Source: Lachnospiraceae bacterium (lineage in GTDB: Bacteria > Bacillota > Clostridia > Lachnospirales > Lachnospiraceae). From it: 64,000 nucleotides of DNA. The notes beneath the pieces are model-generated. The model did not search any database, was not told the origin of the DNA, and was given only the letters and a program-made list of their open reading frames with translations. The stretch spans positions 28,060-92,059 of the forward strand of contig JALEPU010000110.1 of the NCBI GenBank assembly GCA_022766905.1. Direction: 5' to 3'. Below are positions 9,120 through 17,911 of this stretch, one piece after another. Position 1 is the first letter of the stretch. Every line of letters starts with the position of its first letter. Both the position numbers and the translations under genes were made by a program.

Positions 9120-9716
9120 TTATAATTCAACCCGGCCTTCTAAGGCACGAAGAAGAGTTACCTCATCGATGTATTCCAGATCGCCGCCGACAGGAACTCC
9201 ACTGGCAATCTTGCTGATCTTGATTCCGGTTGGTTTGACAAGCTTTGTAATATACATTGCCGTCGTCTCCCCTTCCAGGCTGGAATTAGTTGCAAGAATT
9301 AATTCTTTTACATCTCCCTGCAGACGTTCCATCAGCTCTTTTAGTCGAATGTCTCCGGGTCCTATGCCAAGCATCGGCGAAATTGCACCATGCAGAACAT
9401 GGTAGACCCCGTCATATTTCCCTGTTTTTTCATATGCCGCCAGATCTCTTGAATTTTCCACTACCATAATGGTAGAATGATCTCTTTTTTCACTGGCACA
9501 GATCGGGCAGATCTCTCCATCCGTTAACGTACAGCAGCATTTGCAATACGCTACTTTTTGTCTTGCCTCCAGTATGGTACTGGATAGTTTCTGCACCTGA
9601 TCTTTGGGCATATTGATAATGTGAAATGCCAGTCTCTGAGCTGATTTTGGACCAATACCGGGAAGTCTTCCCAGTTCCTCAATAAGGCTGGAAATCTGGC
9701 TGCGATAATAATCCAT
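9120..9716 (-). CDS. recR: Recombination mediator protein RecR
   Basis: RecR helps load RecA during gap repair with RecF/RecO. It has 198 residues, the normal size. Order: helix-hairpin-helix ([19 protein letters not shown]), four-cysteine zinc finger (C-x-C-C-C...CPIC), Toprim domain ([14 protein letters not shown], then [10 protein letters not shown]), and a C-terminal ATP-binding-like stretch ([19 protein letters not shown]). Its ATG overlaps the ybaB stop in a TAATG arrangement, implying translational coupling. Confidence 0.97.
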   Translation of the reverse strand: MDYYRSQISSLIEELGRLPGIGPKSAQRLAFHIINMPKDQVQKLSSTILEARQKVAYCKCCCTLTDGEICPICASEKRDHSTIMVVENSRDLAAYEKTGKYDGVYHVLHGAISPMLGIGPGDIRLKELMERLQGDVKELILATNSSLEGETTAMYITKLVKPTGIKISKIASGVPVGGDLEYIDEVTLLRALEGRVEL

Positions 9717-10063
9717 TAGAACGGAAAGCCTCCTCCCAGGCCGCCGGTCAGTTTACCCATCTTCGCCTGAGCATCTGCCTCCATCTTCCGAAGTGCTTCA
9801 TTGGTCGCTGCAACAATCAGATCTTCCAACATCTCAATATCATCCGGATCTACAACTTCCTCTGCCAGTTTTACAGACTTCACTTCTTTTTTACCGGTAA
9901 TGACAACGGTTACCACACCGCCGCCTGCAGTTGCCTCATATTCTGTTTCCTGCAATTCTTTTGTTGTATCTTCCATCTGTTTTTGCATCTTCTGTGCCTG
10001 TTTCATTAAATTGTTCATGTTCCCAGGCATACCTCCCGGAAATCCTCCACCACGTTTTGCCAT
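9716..10063 (-). CDS. YbaB/EbfC family nucleoid-associated protein
   Basis: A 115-residue DNA-binding protein of the YbaB/EbfC family. It has a Gly/Met-rich N-terminus ([18 protein letters not shown]), a helical region with the conserved [16 protein letters not shown] pattern, then [16 protein letters not shown] and a C-terminal helix with a glycine-rich tail. The position between dnaX and recR is the classical location. It overlaps recR by one base. Confidence 0.95.
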   Translation of the reverse strand: MAKRGGGFPGGMPGNMNNLMKQAQKMQKQMEDTTKELQETEYEATAGGGVVTVVITGKKEVKSVKLAEEVVDPDDIEMLEDLIVAATNEALRKMEADAQAKMGKLTGGLGGGFPF

Positions 10064-10124
10064 ATCTGATTCCTCCTGATTGGTCTTTTTCTTTTATTCT
10101 TTTATAATTGACTGGATGCCTTTG

Positions 10125-11720
10125 CTACTCAATGGTAACCGGCATCTTAATCTTACTTAAATCCAGGATTTGATCCTTTTTTTCTTCTTCTTTTGTTAGC
10201 TGTCCTGTCTCAAGTTCTACTGCTTTTTCTGTCAGTTCTTTTATTTTTTCAATCAAATCTTCTCTGTGATTTTCCCTGTCAAAATATGCTTTTGCAAGTT
10301 CTCCTTCCGAAGAAACCGGAAATAAAAGCCTAAGCCCTTTTCCATCCTCTCTGGCCATGACAACTGCTTCCTGAAGATATGTTTTCATTGGAAATCCTAT
10401 GGATTTTAACAGGTTCGGCCAGCCGGATGCAATTTTTTTCACTTCCTGGGCGGTAGCCGGTTCATATCTTTTTTCAATTTCTTCCGGACCGGATAATATC
10501 CCCGTTTCTTCCGGAATCAGGTTCTGTCTCTCTGGTTCAGATGCTTCCTTCTTTGTTACAAAAACTCCTTTTTCCAGCTTTTCTTCCAATTGAATGATTC
10601 TTTGAAGCAGACTGGAAGAATCGGTCTCCATCTGCGGCCTTGCCAGTTTAATCAACCCAACTTCCATAATGACTCTTTTTTGTGTTGAGTATTTCATCTG
10701 ATTGAGCAGTTCTGATACAACTCGGATATACCTCATCAGCACTTCTTCGTTCAGCATTTTGGATTCTTCTTCCAGGAGTCGTCTGTTCTCGGCGGACAAA
10801 TCCAGACTATCATCTGCTCCATCACAGGTCTTTAGTAAAAGCAGATTCCGCAGATACCAGAGAAAATCTGTCACAAACTGTGTCAGTTCCCTGCCTTCCC
10901 GCATAACCTCATCTACCAGATTCAGAATTCCCTTTGTATCCTGTTGATGCACCATGCGAATCAGCCGGCTGAATACCTCCGTATCAGTTGCTCCAAGGAC
11001 TTCCAAAACATTCTCATAGGTCAGCTTCTGTCCCAGGTAAAATGCAATGCATTGATCCAACAGACTAAGCGCATCACGCATAGAGCCATCTGCAGCCTTT
11101 GCCACATATCGGATTGCCTTTTCTTCGACTTCAATCTGTTCTTTTTCCATCAATTCCATAAGACGGTCAGAAATGGTATCAATTGAAATCCGACGAAAAT
11201 CATACCGTTGGCATCTTGACAGGATTGTCACCGGAATTTTATGAACCTCCGTTGTTGCCAGAATAAAAATCACATAGGATGGCGGCTCTTCCAATGTTTT
11301 TAACAAAGCATTGAAAGCTCCTATCGATAGCATATGGACTTCATCGATGATATAAACCTTATATTTTCCTTCTGCCGGAGAATACTGGACTTCATCCCGG
11401 ATCTCTCGAATATTATCGACGCCGTTATTGGAAGCCGCATCAATCTCAATGACATTCATAGAGCTTTGACCGGCAATTGCCTTACAGGCCGCACACTGTC
11501 CGCAGGGGCTTCCGTCCACCGGATGTTCACAGTTGACTGCTTTTGCAAAAAGTTTGGCCACTGTTGTTTTCCCGGTTCCTCTGGTCCCACAAAACAAATA
11601 GGCATGACCGATTCGATCTGCCTTGATCTGATTCTTCAGTGCTATCACAATATGCTCCTGTCCTTTTACGTCCTCAAAAACCCCTGGTCTCCATTTTCGA
11701 TAGAGAGCCATATAAGACAT
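10125..11720 (-). CDS. dnaX: DNA polymerase III subunit gamma/tau
   Basis: The clamp-loader ATPase of the replicative polymerase. It has 531 residues. The Walker A GTRGTGKT is at 45-52, the zinc-binding cysteines at 64, 73, 76 and 79, the Walker B region at IIDEVHMLS, and the SRC motif in TILSRCQRYDF. The C-terminal part after about residue 370 is less conserved and charged, as in tau regions. It heads the dnaX-ybaB-recR(-pfkA) transcription unit from the promoter at 11754-11782. The start ATG follows GGGGTGA. Confidence 0.96.
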   Translation of the reverse strand: MSYMALYRKWRPGVFEDVKGQEHIVIALKNQIKADRIGHAYLFCGTRGTGKTTVAKLFAKAVNCEHPVDGSPCGQCAACKAIAGQSSMNVIEIDAASNNGVDNIREIRDEVQYSPAEGKYKVYIIDEVHMLSIGAFNALLKTLEEPPSYVIFILATTEVHKIPVTILSRCQRYDFRRISIDTISDRLMELMEKEQIEVEEKAIRYVAKAADGSMRDALSLLDQCIAFYLGQKLTYENVLEVLGATDTEVFSRLIRMVHQQDTKGILNLVDEVMREGRELTQFVTDFLWYLRNLLLLKTCDGADDSLDLSAENRRLLEEESKMLNEEVLMRYIRVVSELLNQMKYSTQKRVIMEVGLIKLARPQMETDSSSLLQRIIQLEEKLEKGVFVTKKEASEPERQNLIPEETGILSGPEEIEKRYEPATAQEVKKIASGWPNLLKSIGFPMKTYLQEAVVMAREDGKGLRLLFPVSSEGELAKAYFDRENHREDLIEKIKELTEKAVELETGQLTKEEEKKDQILDLSKIKMPVTIE

Positions 11721-11753
11721 ATGCTCACCCCATATCTGATTGTTTTCTCAGTC

Positions 11754-11782
11754 ATTGTACCATATGTTGAAAAGGATGAAAA
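11754..11782 (-). promoter_or_regulatory. Probable sigma-A promoter of dnaX
   Basis: On the minus strand TTTTCA and TACAAT are separated by 17 nt with a TGG extended -10, ending about 35 bp before the dnaX start. The intergenic region to 11970 also serves the divergent kinase gene; no SRP RNA was recognised there. Confidence 0.6.
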
Positions 11783-11879
11783 GTTTTTCTTTTTATCAAA
11801 AAAATGATTTTACTTTGATTTTTCCTCTTACTTTCTTTCATCCTGCCAGATTTGGGCGATATTTTTCAGACGAAAAGTT

Positions 11880-11908
11880 TTGAATCCCTTTCTTTTTCCT
11901 GATACTCT
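11880..11908 (+). promoter_or_regulatory. Weak candidate promoter of the histidine kinase gene
   Basis: TTGAAT and TACTCT are separated by 17 nt, about 60 bp before the start at 11971. The -10 is poor. Confidence 0.3.
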
Positions 11909-11970
11909 GAAAAGGAAGAAGGATTTTATGCTTACGTAAAAATCTTTTAAATCGCAAAAGGGGGACCATC

Positions 11971-12738
11971 ATGTCAAATACATCGAAACTCAGCCATGAA
12001 ATCAACAATTACCTTTCTGTCATCTGCAGCGAAATGCAACTGATTGAGTCCAAATATAAAGAACTTTCCCGGGACAGAGACTGGATTGCCATGAAGCAGG
12101 ATACCTGGCAACTTGGCAATATGCTGGATTCCTTTTCCGACCAGGCCGCAGCTTCTGTTGAAACAGAGCTTTCAGAACTTCTTCCCAATCTTTCCGGAAC
12201 AAATCAGATTTTAAAATCTGCCTCATTTAGCCCTGAACATAAACAGCAGACCGAAGAACTCTTTTCAATACATAATCTTTTACAGAGCCTTTCCCATTCC
12301 TGGAAACTCCGCTACAGCAAAAAGGGATTCCGTCTCACCTATATCAACCAGCATCAGGAAACACTGCAAATGAGAGGAACCCCCTTTGAAATTGTTCAGA
12401 TATTCAATAACTTGCTTTCTAACAGCTATGATGCACTAAGTGAAAAAAAGAAAGCAAAAGGAAACAGCCAGACCTGGTTTCCGGAAGCCCGTCTTATCCT
12501 TTGCAATAATCAGAATCAGATTGTGATCAAACTGGAAGATAACGGTTTCGGCATTCCGGAAGATACATTATCTCATATCTTTGAATATGGATTTACGACA
12601 AAAACCAATGGCCATGGCATTGGTCTGTCTGTCGTTCAGGAACTGGTCAACAAACATCATGGACACATCTATGTCCATTCTCACCAGAAAAAGGGCTGTG
12701 ATTTTCATTTAATCTTCCCTGCAGTTTTTGTAGAATAA
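11971..12738 (+). CDS. Sensorless cytoplasmic histidine kinase
   Basis: The 255-residue protein has no membrane segment and no recognisable sensor domain. It begins almost directly with the H box LSHEINN (His9), followed by a helical dimerisation region. The ATPase part has an N box (FNNLLSNS, 145-152), G1 (DNGFG, 190-194), F (FEYGFTTK) and G2 (GHGIG, 214-218). All key motifs are intact, so it should autophosphorylate. No response regulator is adjacent. The overall shape resembles NtrB/sporulation-kinase-type transmitters; a role in sporulation phosphorelay is only a guess. Its 3' end overlaps the convergent rhomboid gene by 30 bp. Confidence 0.85.
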   Translation: MSNTSKLSHEINNYLSVICSEMQLIESKYKELSRDRDWIAMKQDTWQLGNMLDSFSDQAAASVETELSELLPNLSGTNQILKSASFSPEHKQQTEELFSIHNLLQSLSHSWKLRYSKKGFRLTYINQHQETLQMRGTPFEIVQIFNNLLSNSYDALSEKKKAKGNSQTWFPEARLILCNNQNQIVIKLEDNGFGIPEDTLSHIFEYGFTTKTNGHGIGLSVVQELVNKHHGHIYVHSHQKKGCDFHLIFPAVFVE

Positions 12739-13296
12739 AAATCCAAGGAGAAAACCACAGATCAGGCCACCGATGTGGGCAACATTATCTACACCGCTGG
12801 ACGTCAGTCCATAATACAAGCTTCCGGCAATCATAATAATCACGCCACTCAGACCAATTCCTTTAAAATTACCTTTATTTTTTAGAACGACACAAAGCAG
12901 TCCTCCTACCACTCCAAAGATTGCTCCGGAAGCACCTGCTGAAACTGCCTGGGTCTTTAGCAGCGTATCAACCGCCAAAGAACAGAGACCAGATCCTACT
13001 CCGCATAACAAATAAAAGATAAAATAACGGACGCTTCCCATCGCTTCTTCCAGGTAACTACCAATTAAAAACAAAAAAATCATATTTTCAAAAATATGCT
13101 CAAATCCAAAATGAAGAAACATAGAGGTAAAAATACGATAATATTCTCCGCATTCCATAATGCTTCTCCATTCCATAGCACCATGCTGTAACATAAATCC
13201 TGCTGATTCCGTATCACCAAGACAACTTAATATCACAAATACTGCAACATTGATTCCAATTAAAATTGTGTTAGAAGGTGTTAGCTTCGGGTCCAT
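12709..13296 (-). CDS. Rhomboid family intramembrane serine protease
   Basis: A 195-residue polytopic membrane protease that cleaves within membranes. The catalytic serine is in GASGAIFG (Ser123) and the partner histidine in NVAHIGG (His174). The oxyanion-side HFGFEHIFENM motif is at 62-72. About six hydrophobic segments are present. The ATG follows an AAGGAGG site. It has its own promoter (13332-13360) although it directly follows the Tad pilus operon on the same strand; whether it processes pilus components is not shown. Substrate unknown. Confidence 0.93.
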   Translation of the reverse strand: MDPKLTPSNTILIGINVAVFVILSCLGDTESAGFMLQHGAMEWRSIMECGEYYRIFTSMFLHFGFEHIFENMIFLFLIGSYLEEAMGSVRYFIFYLLCGVGSGLCSLAVDTLLKTQAVSAGASGAIFGVVGGLLCVVLKNKGNFKGIGLSGVIIMIAGSLYYGLTSSGVDNVAHIGGLICGFLLGFLFYKNCRED

Positions 13297-13331
13297 AAGA
13301 TACCTCCTTCCCGCCTTCCTGCTTATAGGCT

Positions 13332-13360
13332 ATTATAGGAGATTCTTAAGGTTCCTTCAA
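13332..13360 (-). promoter_or_regulatory. Sigma-A promoter of the rhomboid gene
   Basis: On the minus strand TTGAAG and TATAAT are separated by 17 nt, about 35 bp upstream of the start codon. It separates the rhomboid gene from the upstream Tad operon. Confidence 0.65.
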
Positions 13361-13427
13361 GGTGTTTCTGCTTTTTCTTTTATTTCTTTTCTTTTGTTTT
13401 CCAATGTTTTCTTTCACTTTTCTGTTT

Positions 13428-14714
13428 TTATATGCCTTTCTTTTTTTCAGACCAAAAACGAAATCTTACATCGGCAATCATAACCTCATCACCATCTTTA
13501 AGTCTTTGTTCCTCTGAACCTATTTTTTTCCCGTTTACAAAGGTACCATTGGTGGAATGAAGGTCTTTGATTCTATAAAAATTTCCTTCTTTTTGTATGA
13601 CTGCATGAATCCTGCTTACCTGTTTCAGATTCATCCGGTAATCTGCCTCACTTCCATCGCTTCCCAAAACAAAAGGTGTTTTGAAAATTAAAATATCTGA
13701 CTGATACTCCATCCCCAGGCTTTGAAGGATTGCTCCACTTCTGTATTGTCCAATTGGGGCTAATACGGTTGTCTCTCCTTCTATCTCTCCCCAATATCCT
13801 TCTTTTTTTTCTACCGACAAAATATCTTGCTTCTCGAAAATCTGTTCCAGTTTCCGCCGCTCCTTCTGTTTTCTCCACTGTCTGAAAAGCAATAATAAGT
13901 CTGCTGTCATGCACACAAGAAGAATTAATAAAATATTTCTTTTTCCTTCCTCGATTCCATATCGATAAATGTCAAAAAGAACCCAGATTGTCCCGGCTGC
14001 CAGGCCAAGGAAAATAAAAAGACAGCCCCCTGTTTTCCATGACAGAAATCCTCCTGAAACAAAAGTTTTCTCGTTTTCTTCCTCTTTCTTCTCCTGTATG
14101 GTCTCTCTTTCATCTTCTTGTCCTGAGAAAGTTGTTTCTCTGTCAATCATCTCTTCCTCATTTTGACCCTCTCGATCCACTCTTTTGTATTCCAGGCATG
14201 CTCGAATTTCTGCAAAATCAATGTTTTTTTCTTTTAAAAGACGGTGGAGGCCATAGGCACACATAATCGCTTCCATGTCTTTATGATGAATCCGTTCCAG
14301 AAGATACTCCATCAAAAACATCATCTGCTTTCGAATATCTTTTCCATAACCAGGCACATAGAGAAAATGAAGCTGGAAACAATTCACGTCGATAAAAAGA
14401 CATTCCGGATCCAGAACCAGATTGTCCGCCGATAAAAAGTATCGGTTCAATTCTTCAATCGTAGAAAGTAAGCTGTCCACAATGGAATAAAATTGGCAAT
14501 TATCTATCCACAGTTTTTCCACCGTCATCCAGAATGGTTTTGTATCCTGCACGGAATAGACCAGATATTTCGTCTGATTCAAGGTTTCAATCCGAACGGG
14601 GAGAAGATTTAAAATCCTGTTTTCTCCAAGCATCTGATATTCAAAGTTTTCTCCGCCTATCGCTTCCACTTTCATATAATATTCCAGCCCATTTCTCACA
14701 TACTCTTTATTCAA
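13428..14714 (-). CDS. DUF6382-type protein with C-terminal FHA domain (Tad locus)
   Basis: The 428-residue protein has an N-terminal globular domain (1-180) of the type found with clostridial Tad loci (DUF6382), a charged linker, two membrane segments near residues 225-275, and a C-terminal FHA domain (from about 345). The FHA carries GSD near VLGSDGSEADY, SRIHA and HSTNGTFVNG, the phosphothreonine-binding signatures. It may link pilus assembly to Ser/Thr phosphorylation, which is inference. The start appears to be TTG at 14712-14714, preceded by AGGTGG and overlapping the upstream TadE-like stop by 8 bases. No kinase is encoded nearby. Confidence 0.8.
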   Translation of the reverse strand: MNKEYVRNGLEYYMKVEAIGGENFEYQMLGENRILNLLPVRIETLNQTKYLVYSVQDTKPFWMTVEKLWIDNCQFYSIVDSLLSTIEELNRYFLSADNLVLDPECLFIDVNCFQLHFLYVPGYGKDIRKQMMFLMEYLLERIHHKDMEAIMCAYGLHRLLKEKNIDFAEIRACLEYKRVDREGQNEEEMIDRETTFSGQEDERETIQEKKEEENEKTFVSGGFLSWKTGGCLFIFLGLAAGTIWVLFDIYRYGIEEGKRNILLILLVCMTADLLLLFRQWRKQKERRKLEQIFEKQDILSVEKKEGYWGEIEGETTVLAPIGQYRSGAILQSLGMEYQSDILIFKTPFVLGSDGSEADYRMNLKQVSRIHAVIQKEGNFYRIKDLHSTNGTFVNGKKIGSEEQRLKDGDEVMIADVRFRFWSEKKKGI

Positions 14715-15219
14715 GCTGATCCCACCTTCTCATCTGTTCCGCATTGTTTCCATTTTCCACGGTTACCGTCAACTCATTTTTCCACCATTTCCCGATCCAT
14801 TCTCCGATTGCCGGCACCGGAACCTGAAAAGATAAACAAAGCCTCCCTGTTACTTTCTTTTGTCCTGCATAAAATTGCATCTCGTTTACTTTCGACACAA
14901 TCAATGTTTTTTTCAGTTTTTCTGTTAAAAGATTTTTCGCTTTTTCTGCCTGTTTGGGATATGACTGCTGCAACAGATAAGTCACTGATCTTGTCTCTAA
15001 TTCATCTGAGAAGAAATTCCCTGTCTCATTTTCCCCATTGGTTTTTATCACATCGGAAATCTGTACCACAGACTCATTCAAATAACTTCTGGCTGTTCCA
15101 AGGTCATAAAAATACAAACTTACCAGAAATACTCCCAAAACACAAAAAATAAAAGCAGGAATCAATAGACTGGCTTCTACAGTCATATATCCGTCCTGAT
15201 TGTTTTGAAATAATGTCAC
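14707..15219 (-). CDS. TadE-like minor pseudopilin
   Basis: The 170-residue protein has a short polar N-terminus, then GYMTVEASLLIPAFIF leading into one hydrophobic helix, the hallmark of TadE/TadF-like pseudopilins. The remainder is predicted extracytoplasmic. The start is a GTG at 15217-15219 seven bases after GGAGGGG; an upstream ATG would overlap the preceding gene and lacks a site. It is the second TadE-like gene in the operon. Confidence 0.8.
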   Translation of the reverse strand: MTLFQNNQDGYMTVEASLLIPAFIFCVLGVFLVSLYFYDLGTARSYLNESVVQISDVIKTNGENETGNFFSDELETRSVTYLLQQSYPKQAEKAKNLLTEKLKKTLIVSKVNEMQFYAGQKKVTGRLCLSFQVPVPAIGEWIGKWWKNELTVTVENGNNAEQMRRWDQLE

Positions 15220-15232
15220 TTTTCCCCTCCTG

Positions 15233-16099
15233 TCACTTACCGCTGCAATGGCTGCATGGAACCTTGTCACCTGCATCTTCTTTTTTCACATAGTGTACTG
15301 TTCTGGTTAAGCCGCTGCAGGATGGATCACTATGATAACAGTCTCCTTCTTCCGGAATATACAAAGTACCTGCTCTGACACTTTTTTCAATACAATGTTC
15401 ACAGGGCCGGTATTTCGTCTTTCCTTCATAATAAGCATCCACCTGTTCTGTTGGTTGAATTGTAATATGTAAATGATAACATTGACTGTCCTCATGATAA
15501 ACAGAGCCATCTTCTGTCACATATACATAGGATCTGTCACCTGTTTTTTCCTCGCCTTTTGCAGGTGCATAACCATTCCAGGCCTTTTGAATGATTCCGC
15601 TTCTTAACCGTATCTTCCATGTTCCGAAAAGCATGGTAGGGATTTTAATGGCATATCGGACCATTAATTGAATTTCTTTCGAATCGGTCTGGTATCCGGA
15701 ACCTCCGAAATAAAGCTCTGATATGGACAAACCTTCCCCGGCATCCCCTTGTTTTCTTACCGTTTGAAAAATCAAAGCTGCATGTCCTACGCTGGCTCCT
15801 TCCTTTTCCTCTCTGGAATACAGATATTCCTCTCTGGCCAATCTTCTTCCCGTCTCTAACAGGGACGTCTCTACTTCCTGATTTAAAACCAGAACTTTTG
15901 CCCATAAAAGGATGCCAAAAAACACACAAAGCAAAAGAGGAAGTACCAGAGCCGCTTCCACAGTCATGGAACCACTTTGGGAGGCAAACAGTGATGTTCT
16001 TTTACCCTTTTTTGTTTTTTTGCAGTGTAAATGTACCCGGAGAGGATTCTTTTTTAATTGATTTATATTTCTATTTATTTTTCCGTAAAAGAACATCAC
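15233..16099 (-). CDS. TadE-like protein with two Cys/His modules at its C-terminus
   Basis: The 288-residue protein has a basic N-terminus, then GSMTVEAALVLPLLLCVFF and one membrane helix (residues about 44-70), the TadE signature. The outer part ends in two tandem modules of the type YH...C..H/L...PC..C: residues about 205-240 (YHEDSQCYHLHITI, then RPCEHC) and about 255-285 (CYHSDPSCSGL, then VPCSHCSGK). Such modules look like small metal-binding knuckles and are not part of ordinary TadE. A GGGGGG site serves either the GTG at 16097-16099 or the ATG at 16094-16096; the choice is open. Confidence 0.78.
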   Translation of the reverse strand: MMFFYGKINRNINQLKKNPLRVHLHCKKTKKGKRTSLFASQSGSMTVEAALVLPLLLCVFFGILLWAKVLVLNQEVETSLLETGRRLAREEYLYSREEKEGASVGHAALIFQTVRKQGDAGEGLSISELYFGGSGYQTDSKEIQLMVRYAIKIPTMLFGTWKIRLRSGIIQKAWNGYAPAKGEEKTGDRSYVYVTEDGSVYHEDSQCYHLHITIQPTEQVDAYYEGKTKYRPCEHCIEKSVRAGTLYIPEEGDCYHSDPSCSGLTRTVHYVKKEDAGDKVPCSHCSGK

Positions 16100-16125
16100 T
16101 GTTTTCCCCCCTTTTTGTTCTTTCT

Positions 16126-17664
16126 TTAATAACTAAACGTTCTCTCATGATCAATAGGATAAATTCCATGTCCAAACCATGTCTGAATCTGTAACTGAGT
16201 CTTCATTGAAAATCCGAATCTGCAATTTTCTATGAGAAACCCTGGTTGTTCCTGCATAATATTTACCTGCATCAAATCTTCCATCCTCAAATAAAGCAGA
16301 TTCCGGTTTGTCCGTAATGTAAGCAATAAAATCAGATACTCCTCGTAAGAAAGTCCTTTCTTACTTTCGTTTTTTCCATGACTATCCAGGCCACCTGTTC
16401 CATTCCAGGAAAAATTCCAATCACTTTTTGTTTTTAAAAGAGGAACCTTTCTGCCTTCTATCAGGTTCCTTACATCCAGCAAGGCTTCCCCGAAACTGAC
16501 AGCTCCCAAAATCATATACTTTACACCTTCTACCAGAGGAGTAATTCCTGTTGCTCCGACAAGTGTAACAGCAAGGGAAAGGGCCTTACTATTAAGCTCC
16601 GGATCTTTTGCTGCATATAGAAAATCAAAAGCAAAACGAGTCAGAATTAACCTGTTCACCGTATATTCCAGATTCTCTTTATCAGATAACCGGCCACCCA
16701 AAAGATATTCCATCTCATAATCCATAAAGGTGTCTTCTATATTTTCTTCTTTTTTATAGCTATTAAAATATTTTCTGATATAAGCATATGTAAATATTTC
16801 ATCGCTTAGGTTGTTTGCCCTTTTCTCCCATTGAAATTCATGGAACAATTCTTTCATAGAAGATAAAGAGGAAAAAAGATTGCCTGAAATTGTCTTGTTT
16901 TTTTCTTTTTGAGAACCGGAAGGAAGATGATCCGGAATCATTTTTTGATCAGAAATCACTTCTCCATCTGTCACAAATTCCAGCACACCGTTTTTTATAA
17001 TTTTATGGATTTCTTTTCTCGGATCTTGTTTTTGGGCGCTAAGAGCCGTTTCCTTTTGTCCCTTCTCCTCAGCAAGGTTAGGAGGCGTTTGAGAAGAAGA
17101 ATCATTTTGTTCCTTTGAAATCGACTCTTCTTTTTGTCCGATCAATTGCTTCATATCCCGAATTTCCTGGTTCTGCTGGTTCATTTGTTTTGTAGCCTGG
17201 TCAATGATATTGGCCAGTATTTCTTTGGAAGAATCATATTTCATATATTCCCGGATCTGATGCCTGAAATAAAGACAATTCTGTTCCTGCATGGTCCCGA
17301 AACCTGTTACCTCTACGTTTTTTACGGCCAGTTTTAATAAAAATCCTGTCCGCAAGAAAGCAGATGACGTGGGAGAAAAGCTTTCTTTATAATAGGTCTT
17401 AGCCCTGCTTTCCAACTTTCCTTCCATCTGCGGATCCAAAAAATAAACGTGGTATCGTTTTGCAAGGGGTACATTATAATTGGCCAGCAGATGTTCTCCT
17501 GCTCCAATCTCTGCCATTTTACTTTTTCCCTCTCCCTGGTGAATCACAATCCCGTCCAGGCATAGAAAAATCGCACCGGTCATAACGAGAAATAAGAGAC
17601 AGGCAAATAAGGTAACATAGCCGTCTTTTTTCCAAATCAATCGATCAGAATGCTTTTTTTTCAT
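16126..17664 (-). CDS. DUF5702-type Tad locus protein
   Basis: The 512-residue protein has a basic N-terminus followed by DGYVTLFACLLFLVMTGAIF, one membrane anchor, and a long extracytoplasmic region. It resembles the DUF5702 family found in Firmicute Tad/Flp loci downstream of the pilin. A Gln/Lys/Glu-rich low-complexity region lies around residues 155-260. The anchor pattern (GYVTLF...) resembles the TadG-like pseudopilin class. It sits 21 bp after the pilin gene. Function unknown, presumably pilus-associated. Confidence 0.75.
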   Translation of the reverse strand: MKKKHSDRLIWKKDGYVTLFACLLFLVMTGAIFLCLDGIVIHQGEGKSKMAEIGAGEHLLANYNVPLAKRYHVYFLDPQMEGKLESRAKTYYKESFSPTSSAFLRTGFLLKLAVKNVEVTGFGTMQEQNCLYFRHQIREYMKYDSSKEILANIIDQATKQMNQQNQEIRDMKQLIGQKEESISKEQNDSSSQTPPNLAEEKGQKETALSAQKQDPRKEIHKIIKNGVLEFVTDGEVISDQKMIPDHLPSGSQKEKNKTISGNLFSSLSSMKELFHEFQWEKRANNLSDEIFTYAYIRKYFNSYKKEENIEDTFMDYEMEYLLGGRLSDKENLEYTVNRLILTRFAFDFLYAAKDPELNSKALSLAVTLVGATGITPLVEGVKYMILGAVSFGEALLDVRNLIEGRKVPLLKTKSDWNFSWNGTGGLDSHGKNESKKGLSYEEYLILLLTLRTNRNLLYLRMEDLMQVNIMQEQPGFLIENCRFGFSMKTQLQIQTWFGHGIYPIDHERTFSY

Positions 17665-17685
17665 TCTCTTCCTTCCTTTCTCTTT

Positions 17686-17850
17686 TTAGTTTACTTTGGA
17701 AACTCCGGAATTAATCTTAGTGAAAATCTTAGAAACGACAGATTTAATGTTGGATTGGAAGATTACAACTAATCCGATTAAAACGACAATAATCAGGATT
17801 ACTTCCACAACACCCATTCCGGACTCATCTTCTAAAAACTTCCGAAGCAT
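17686..17850 (-). CDS. Flp family type IVb pilin
   Basis: The mature protein would be the major pilus subunit. The 54-residue precursor has a short charged leader (MLRKFLEDESG), a predicted prepilin peptidase cut after Gly11, then MGVVEVILIIVVLIGLVVIF with Glu at position +5 and a single hydrophobic helix, ending in a short serine/lysine-rich tail. I chose the second ATG of an ATGATG pair, seven bases after GGGGG; the first (17851-17853) is possible. It follows tadC by 61 bp. Only one Flp pilin copy is present. Confidence 0.9.
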   Translation of the reverse strand: MLRKFLEDESGMGVVEVILIIVVLIGLVVIFQSNIKSVVSKIFTKINSGVSKVN

Positions 17851-17911
17851 CATATCACCCCCTTTCCAAAAGCAGACAAATATATATGTTTGCTCCTTAT
17901 TATTCGCTATA

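Noticed and set aside
10125..10200. A-AAA-AAG heptamer near the end of dnaX as a programmed frameshift site
   Set aside because: The heptamer at about 10177-10184 lies only some 17 codons before the stop, so a shift would hardly change the protein; no tau/gamma split is implied.
11721..11970. SRP RNA gene beside dnaX
   Set aside because: This is a usual Firmicute location, but the AT-rich stretch has no SRP Alu or GGAA-tetraloop domain and carries divergent promoter-like elements.
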